This document shows positions 57,522 to 64,000 of a DNA stretch of 64,000 nucleotides, piece by piece. Made by a program: the position numbers and the translations under genes. Origin of the DNA: Rhipidocladum racemiflorum (lineage: Eukaryota; Streptophyta; Magnoliopsida; Poales; Poaceae). The DNA lies in the NCBI GenBank assembly GCA_036346355.1, contig CM070591.1, positions 26,086,001 to 26,150,000 of the forward strand, in the 5' to 3' direction. Below the pieces are notes generated by a model, which saw only the letters and a program-made list of their open reading frames with translations, was not told the DNA's origin and did not search any database. Within the stretch, counting starts at the first letter, position 1. Each line of letters opens with the position of its first letter.

Positions 57522-59833
57522 CTACATGTTATGAACAGAAGATGCCGAGGATTCAGTGCTGGGGTTAGAAAAGCATGCTTTAGGTATCCAGCACTGAATC
57601 ACTCGACGAGCAGGTGATCGCATAAAAACTTGTGAGAGTAATGAATTTTTGTTTGCTTTCACAGAGCCTGTCACAATATTGCTTTCATGACCATGTCTAT
57701 GCACATACAAAGAAGTGGAAGGTGTTTTCTTTTTGTAACCTAAACCTGCTCTTCTATTGTCATAAATTGTAAAGGCCCTATTAGATGGTTTATGACGGTA
57801 TGACTTGGGCTTTTCAAAATTTTTAATTTCTCCAGTCATTTTAGAATTTTTAATTCTCTTTCCCTTCTCGATTTTAGCTTTCCTGTAGCAGAAGTTTTCT
57901 AGATGACCATCTTTGTGACAAAAAGTGCATTTGTACCTGAGTTTTGAAGTACTTGCTCCTTTACTTTGAGTGGGTTGAGTTTTTCCAGAAAAATCAATAG
58001 ATCCAGCAGATTTGAATTTTGTTTCACTTGGTTTAGGAGGGAGGATTTCAATTTTACCAGTACCAATTGTTTTCACAATTACAGGAGGGTTGTTTTTCAA
58101 GTGTTCAAAGTGATCAAAGCCTATCCCACTGTTTTTAACACTTATTTTTGATTTATCAAGAATCAGATTCAAGTTTTTCTTTCCTCCAGCAAATTTTTCC
58201 AAAGTTGATTTTAAATATTCATTTTCTCTAAGTACAACAAGGCAATTTTGACATGGATCAACTTGACATTGTTTAGCCTTTTCTTTTGAGGTGACAGTAG
58301 AGTGAGTAAAGATGATGTGTCCAGCAAGACAAGTTGCTCGTATTTTCCTTAAATTCTCCCTAGTGACAAACAATTCTTGCAACACATAAAAATGCATTAT
58401 TGAACCAAAAGCTAAAGTTTGCTTGAACTTATTAACTTCACTTTTTAGCAAATTTAGCTCTTTTATTTTGCAAGAATGAGCAGCTCTAAGTGATTGCAAT
58501 TCTAATGAGAATCCCTCACAATTATCACATGCATCATTGTTAGAAATAGAATTTCTAAGTTTTTCATTTTCAGTTTTCAGCATGGACAAATCATTCTCTA
58601 AATTTTTATTTTTGATTGAAGATTTTCTTAAAGATTTTCTCAATATGACTAAAACTTCACAAAGCTCATTATATGAAGGCATTACCTCATCACAGTCGCT
58701 GGAAGTGCTGTCGTTGTCACTAGAATCACTAGTGTTCCCTTTTGCCATGAAGCACAGTCCGGTGAAATCTTTCTCGTTCAGCTTCGTTTGCTTTGCTTCC
58801 TTCTCATCGTCAGTTGAATCATCAATGTCACTTAAGTCTAAGCGACCAATTGCAGCGAAGACTTTGTTGAGCATTTTCTTCGTCCGTTGCTTATTTTTGT
58901 CCTTGATCTCTTTTGGCCGGAAGGTTTTGGAGGAGTTGCTTTGATCCTTCTCGTCTCTAACTTTGTTCTTGAAGCAGTTAGCACGGACGTGTCCTGCCTT
59001 GCCGCAGTTGTAGCAGTGGATGGAGGCTCCTCTTCTCTCCCTTGATCTCATGTAAGCTGCATTGACACGCTTGGAAAGAAGAGCAAGTGTATCTTCTGGT
59101 ATTTGATCTAGTTGTTCATCACTAAGAGCACTCAAGGCAGTAATGGAATATGATGATGAAGCACTAGTAGCATTATCACATGAAGAAGAATTTGCATTAA
59201 GAGCCAAAGAGTTATCACTGGATGTTCTGGAAACAATATCTATCTCAAAAGTTTTGAGACTAGAATATAATTTATCCAATGTCATTTCACTCATCTTGTG
59301 AGCCTCCCTAAATGCAGTTACTTTTATTTGCCAGATTTTAAGATCAAGAGATGATAAGAAATGTCTAGCATTTTCAGAGTCAGTGTATTGTACATCAACA
59401 CCTCTAAGATTGTTTAAGATTCTATTAAAACGAGCAAAACAATCATCTAATGATTCTCCAGAGTTCATTTCAAATCTAGTGTATTCCTTTTTAAATTGAT
59501 CTTGCCTAGCCTCTTTGACAGAGTCAGTGCCTTCATGATAATCTTGAAGAGATTTCCAAATTTCATGAGCAGTGAGTAAATGACAGACTTTATCGAATTC
59601 TTTTCTAGCAAGTCCTTGAAGCAATATGTTTCTAGCTCTATTATTACTTTCAACATCCTTTTCAAACTCGATTTTATCAATATCATCATTAGAAGGAAGC
59701 TTGTATGAAATCTTTACCTTGCGCCAAATCGCGTTACCTTGAGCTTGAAGATATGCAGTCATTCGGATCCGCCCGATGGGAAATGCATGCCATCGAAGAT
59801 TGGCGGCTTGTTCGAGTATTTCTCCGTTGCCAT
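57522..59833 (-). pseudogene. Gag of the copia element (Sirevirus type)
   Basis: A 746-codon frame runs leftward from 59762 (MTAYLQAQGN) to TAG 57522-57524. The true start is more likely ATG 59833 (NKPPIFDGMHFP), put out of frame by an indel at about 59772. Gag domain UBN2-like (ARNILLQGLARKEFDKV; LDKLYSSLKTFEI), CCHC knuckles CYNCGKAGHVRANC (about 58973-59015) and CTFCHKDGHLENFC (about 57893-57935), and a long charged coiled coil between them (about 58400-58660) agree with large Sirevirus Gags. The TAG that ends it is in frame with the protease that follows. Confidence 0.9.
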
Positions 59834-59880
59834 AACTTATCGTTTACTAATCACCTGTTAAGATGGATTAGTAGAACCTT

Positions 59881-59892
59881 GCTCTGATACCA
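59881..59892 (-). promoter_or_regulatory. Primer binding site of the copia element
   Basis: On the minus strand, TGGTATCAGAGC lies 2 nt after the 5' LTR; it is complementary to the initiator-Met tRNA end. Confidence 0.93.
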
Positions 59893-59894
59893 CT

Positions 59895-61597
59895 TGTAGG
59901 ACCGAGTAGGCAACTAGAGGGGGGGTGAATAGATGCCGAATAAAATACAACTAATTTTTTTTTTAAAAAAAAAACGACCCCTAAATAGAGGGAGAAAATC
60001 TAAAATCGTGGAGATCAAAAACCCTGGATTAATTAGCGAGACAAGTCGAAAAAAAATAAAATTAGTTCTATCAAAAATCGAACAAACCTTCTAATCAAGA
60101 TCAAAGCAAAAATAAGAGAATATTGCATAAACTTATCCTTTTATTCCAAAACCATCTTCAACAGGATGACACAAAAAATCTTCTAATCTTCAAAGATTAG
60201 AAAACCCTAAACGAAATCTCTAATCTCACAAGATTAGAAAACCCTACACAAACTAAAGTGAGCACAAAAGCTCTTTGTTGTAGGCACCTTTTGTTCTAGT
60301 TCTCTTTCGTTGGATGGATGATTTCTAACCCCCTAGAACCCTCTTATTTAAAGGACTCCATACCCAGCCGAATCCTTCTTGTATACGTATCAACCAAGCA
60401 GTCTCCATCTCAACTCCGGCCAACATGCACGGTAGCCAGACTCGGACAAAGAATAACGGCGCTTTGCCAAAACAGTCTCCTCTCGGACATCCTTCTCGCA
60501 TACGTTACCCACACATGCACACTCACGCACGCAACACACGCACATATGCAGCACGCACATCACGCACATACACATACGTTCACCACGCACACATGCATGC
60601 ATATACATACTTCACGATGTATTTGTATGCATGTATAAAAACTTCGTATACACGTGTATGGCCACCAGCCATCACGCTGTAACGATCGACTTCACGCCAA
60701 GATCGTTCTCTAGTCCAAGCGTCCCGCATGACACTCTCGACCCTCACGACCTCAGTTCCTCCCTGAACCTAGTCTCGGTCCCGTCATCGACCACGTTTAA
60801 CCTCGAGCAACACCTGCACATAAACAAAAACACAAAAACAAATTCCGAGCCCAAGTCCGCGACTTGACTCAATATCAATCCATGCAACTACTCACATGAG
60901 CATTGCATAAAGTCCACTTCAAAAGAAGCATCATGAAATCATCACAAATTTCATAATCTCAAATTCAAATTATTTCAATTCTGCTCAAAACCCTAATTCA
61001 GCAAAAACGCATTCACGACGGACAAGGAAATATGGTCCGGCGTACACATGAAAAATCACTCAAAAAACCATTCACAACGGACAGACAAAATCGGTCCGTT
61101 GTACAAGTGAAAGTTTCGGTTCCAAGAAGAAAACCAAACGGACAAAAAACACGTTCACAACGGACAAAGAAAATCGGTCCGTTGTACATGCAAAGGTTTC
61201 TGAAATCTTGGAGAAAGAGTTAGATTCAAGCGCTCAAAAGCAAGTCCACGACGGACAAAAAACATTATCCGTCGTACAAGCGAAACTGACTGGTTTTGAG
61301 GAAAAAAGAGTTTGGCTCAAAGAGTTCAAAACACGTCCACGACGGACCCAAAGACTTTGTCCGTCGCAGATGGGTAACTTACTGTTTCTTGAGATCTTGG
61401 TCCGGTGCAAAAGCGAAACTTACTGCTTCTTGTCAAATTGACAAAACACATGAACAAACATATTTGTAAATTCAATTCTAAGCCAATTTTTCAGCACATG
61501 ATTTCACAATATTCAATTCTTTAGATTTCACAATATTCAATTCATTTCAAATACTCATCATCAAAAAAAAACATGAATCAAAAACAATGATCCTTCA
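59895..61597 (-). repeat. 5' LTR of the copia element
   Basis: A 1703-bp LTR, near-identical to the 3' copy. Its plus-strand right edge, CCTTCA, is followed by 16-20 nt that match sequence just inside the 3' LTR (ATCTCCCCCTTGATGAG), which should not occur outside an intact element. Confidence 0.92.
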
Positions 61598-61618
61598 ATC
61601 TCCCCCTTGATGAGTAAT
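61598..61618. other. Copia-to-gypsy rearrangement junction
   Basis: ATCTCCCCCTTGATGAG (copia internal sequence, as at 53306) joins gypsy LTR sequence GGACATCGCTCGG (as at 30023) through GTAAT at 61614-61618, which is common to both parents. This is a microhomology joint. Confidence 0.85.
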
Positions 61619-62290
61619 GGACATCGCTCGGGAATTACAATCAAGGGTTAGACTTTCTTGAAAATAATTTGGCCTTGAAAGGTTGGGTTTGGTTTAACTA
61701 TGATGTTGAAGGAAATGTGGATTAGGCTTGGAAAAGATGTTTACTAAAATCCTGGAAAAGTTATTGGTCTTATACTTGTTTCTACTGCTTTCGAATCTAC
61801 TTATGTTACTTGTTAAATGCCGTTTAAATGCAAATATACCCTGAGCTATTCCTTTGTACTAAGCCATGCATGTAGTATATTAGTTGCATTCTGTGCATGA
61901 CTTGCTGAGTACCAAGTAGTCACCCTTGCCACAATACAACACCAGTTGAAGAGGAGACTACACCAGCTTTGGAGGAGGAGCTCCAAGAGGAACCGTCTAA
62001 CTAGGAAGCAAGCCCAGTCAGTTGCCTGTGGTATACTGGATGGCGCCACGAAGTTATCTTATTTTTCGCTGCTAATACTTCTCTCTTATTAAGTTTCGCC
62101 CAGCGTGGCGTATATTTGTAACTTGACCATAAGGTCAAGCAACCAGTTTGATTATTTAATTAAAGTACTTTATTAGTATCGTGTGGTATGATTGTGATAT
62201 TTACCGATGTTAAGACTGTGTGCACTAGCGCGTTCTTGGACTAGTGCTGAATACATAGAGGGTCCGGATTTGCAAATTCGGGTCCCGACA
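61614..62290 (+). repeat. Second LTR of A1, right part
   Basis: This is the last 677 bp of a family-A LTR, collinear with about 30014-30666, ending TCCCGACA. Exon 3 of the LTR gene (61946-62004) and the poly(A) region are present, but exon 2 is lost with the deletion. Confidence 0.92.
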
Positions 62291-62294
62291 GAGG

Positions 62295-62307
62295 TGGTAT
62301 CAGAGCC
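62295..62307 (+). promoter_or_regulatory. Second primer binding site after the A1 second LTR
   Basis: TGGTATCAGAGCC follows the LTR at the same 4-nt spacing as at 30671. A primer site after a supposed 3' LTR means another internal region begins here. Confidence 0.93.
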
Positions 62308-62472
62308 AGGTTGACTGTAGGCTCACCCATAGTTAGATTGGTCGTAGTGAGGTTAAAACCTATTTTCTAAAGATAAAATTTGTCAAAATAATGAATGAAT
62401 TCTCGACTTACCCCTTTCTTCCTTGTTCATACCCCTTGCTGAGTTCTTTTCGTCTTCCACATTAATTTTAAA

Positions 62473-63276
62473 ATGTTGCGTTCTTATGCGAGCGTCTTTT
62501 GGGTGATGATGATGAAGAACAACTACACCGAGCGTGAAGGAGGCTGTGCTGCCGAGTTGTGGCATATGATTCAGTTTCTTAGAGGTTTTGAGAGACCGCT
62601 CTACCGAGGGACAACACTCGTGCAGTCAGGAATTGTCGTAGGATGGGACGTCCGGATCACGGTGTATGCCCGAGAGAAGACAAAGTTCAGCCACCCATTC
62701 CACTTCACTGCCAGGAGGTCTACCTTTGAGATGGGAATCCAGGAGGTGTCGCGTCGAGCGATGAAGCAGATCGCCCGCACTTACTCCAGGGAGCTGGAAG
62801 GCACAGTGTTCCGTCACCACCCACGCTGAGACAGCAGAGCTCAGCGGAAGCCGATAGAGGATGAGGATGCTACCGTCACCCACTTAGCCAGATTCATCAT
62901 CGCTCAGGAAGAGCTGATCGACGACACAGTTCAGGAGTTGAAGAAGGCTCGCGAATAGGTTGAGGAGGAGAAGAAGCACTTAGAGAATGCTCGTGAGTAC
63001 GTTGCCTATGCCGCAGAAAGGATTGCAGAGCTGGAGACCGCGCTGTATGGCCAGGGTCCCGATCCAGTGTTGGAGTTGGACGCTTCAAAGCCAGAGGAAG
63101 AACCAGAAGAGGCGCCACCTGCACCCGCGCCACATCCACAACAACAGCCAGATCCCGAGCCGGAGGAAGACGCCGCGTCGTCAACCACAGCTGCAGTTGC
63201 AGGGCATGGCGATTGTTTCGCGCCTATGCCGCCGCACCCGTCGCAAGGAGGCAGTGGAGGTTTTCTCGACGAGTGA
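62473..63276 (+). pseudogene. ORF1 upstream of gag, second copy
   Basis: Exactly 804 nt, as in the first copy, and collinear without indels. Stops are TGA 62827-62829 (Arg in copy 1) and TAG 62956-62958 (Gln in copy 1); the two stop sites of copy 1 are open here. The last codons reach TGA 63274-63276. The central VGWDVRITVYAR strand part, the coiled coil and the Pro/Glu-rich tail are retained. Constant length with independent C-to-T stops argues that the frame was functional in the parent element. Confidence 0.75.
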
Positions 63277-63409
63277 TCGTAGTTTTTGCTGTTAGGACTC
63301 CTTCATCGAGTCGTGTTATAAAATAAGAGTCACCCCTTAGAGGCGTTGGATTTTCATTGCTTGCTGAGTGTGCAGTATGTGTTGCAGGTCCTTAGGCATT
63401 GTAAGCAAC

Positions 63410-64000
63410 TGTCGGGACCCGAATTTGCAAATCCGGACCCTCTGTGTATTCAGCACTAGTCCAGGATCACGCTAGTGCACACAGTCTCAACATAGATGAA
63501 TATCACAATCATACACAGTGGAATACTAAAAATAACTCAATAATAGAATATAAACTATTGAGCGACCGTAAGGTCAACCTTACATTTGTGAAACCCTGAC
63601 GGCTTCAACTCCAAATAAGCAGCAGCGGAACGAAGAACATCGGTGAATCCCATCAATACGCCACAGGCAAGTAGCGAGTTCGACTCCTAGATAATCGCCT
63701 TCTCACGGAACTTCTTCTTCTTCGACGATGTAGACTTTTGCTCACCGGTGATTGTTTGTTTGCAAGGGGTGAGTACATAAAGCACTCGACCAAGTCATGC
63801 AGTAATGCAAGTCTAATAACTATATGCATGGCTTATTCCAAATGACAGTGAAGGGGTTATTTTGCAATAAACGACATTTCACAAATATTCATAATAGATT
63901 GTAAAGCGGTAAAAGCAGATAATAATAGTAATAATTTCACAGCTTGTTTCAAAAGTAAATCATTCCACATCCTTAACCAATTATCACTTTTCCATAGGCA
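63410..64000 (-). mobile_element. 3' end of an LTR of family D (minus strand)
   Basis: It begins TGTCGGGACCC, so on the minus strand an LTR ends GGGTCCCGACA, as in family A, but the rest is diverged. GTACTCACCCC (about 63767-63777 on minus) and a short Glu-rich reading (about 63703-63734) echo the exon 3 region of LTRs A and B. It is inserted in the spacer after ORF1, where the other copy reads on as CATACCGAG. The left flank GCAAC (63405-63409) may be its duplication. It runs off the window. Confidence 0.8.

Larger units (their letters stand above)
51611..61597 (-). mobile_element. Sirevirus-like Ty1/copia element, minus strand
   Basis: Two LTRs (51611-53305 and 59895-61597) flank gag and pol read on the minus strand in copia order (protease, integrase, RT, RNase H). 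The primer site reads GCTCTGATACCA on the plus strand (59881-59892), next to the 5' LTR. Several C-run (polypurine on minus) tracts near 53306-53470 are typical of Sireviruses. Pol has stops and frameshifts. Target duplication cannot be checked because the right flank is deleted. Confidence 0.92.
25003..62290 (+). mobile_element. Gypsy chromovirus-like element A1 with three nested insertions
   Basis: LTR (25003-30666), primer site, ORF1, gag, pol, purine tract and second LTR (from 50015, resumed at 61614-62290) make a full Tekay/Del-type element. Foreign insertions are a solo LTR in the 5' LTR, a CACTA transposon in gag and a copia element in the second LTR. A second primer site and ORF1 follow the second LTR (62291-63409), so the structure is LTR-internal-LTR-internal, a tandem form. 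The likely left target duplication CCATT (24998-25002) has no partner within the window. Confidence 0.88.

Noticed and set aside
60318..60867. ORFs with His/Thr-rich repeats in the copia LTRs
   Set aside because: They derive from CACG/CACA-rich repeat within the LTR and shift frame between the two LTRs.

Overview
This is nuclear DNA of a flowering plant, almost certainly a grass (Poaceae), from a repeat-rich, gene-poor region. The evidence is several chromovirus-type Ty3/gypsy retrotransposons with LTRs of about 3.5 kb starting TGTAACA, a Sirevirus-type Ty1/copia element, a 13.6-kb CACTA (En/Spm) DNA transposon and stacked solo LTRs. I see no intact host gene. The only host-like coding sequence is a piece of a WIP-type C2H2 zinc-finger gene, and possibly one other exon, carried inside the CACTA element.

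Layout. 1-1726 and 18787-19477 are two halves of one minus-strand LTR (family A). It was split by a complete 17-kb gypsy element B (1727-18781, target duplication GCTAG). B contains an extra ORF upstream of gag, a solo family-A LTR (6709-10195, duplication GGAAG) and a broken gag-pol. 19478-25002 is a pile of truncated LTR pieces, including most of another family-A LTR (20763-23985). From 25003 to 63409 runs a second gypsy element, A1, arranged LTR - internal - LTR - internal. Its 5' LTR holds a minus-strand solo LTR of family F (25477-27749, duplication AGCCA). Its gag is split by the CACTA element (32092-45647, duplication TCA). Its second LTR is split by the copia element (51611-61597), and about 1.1 kb of that LTR has been lost at the right copia edge. 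63410-64000 is the start of another minus-strand LTR (family D).

Function. The gypsy elements encode gag (CCHC knuckle), protease, reverse transcriptase, RNase H, integrase and a C-terminal chromodomain-like tail. All copies here are disabled, mostly by single nonsense changes. The CACTA element carries a TNP2-type transposase gene and a second gene joining a Transposase_24-like domain to a C-terminal Ulp1-like cysteine protease domain. A ~360-bp repeat containing a long foldback lies just upstream of each gene.

Most notable observation. Three different LTR families in this window (A, B, F) share one unexpected architecture inside the LTR: three short exons, both introns in phase 1, a GC-AG second intron, and a stop codon before the LTR end. 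In the solo LTR at 6709-10195 the reading frame is intact (103 codons plus stop) and is flanked by a TATA-like box and an AATAAA signal, so the LTR looks like a self-contained spliced gene. Across family-A copies most differences in exon 2 are synonymous third-position changes. I do not know of a described counterpart. Expression has not been tested.
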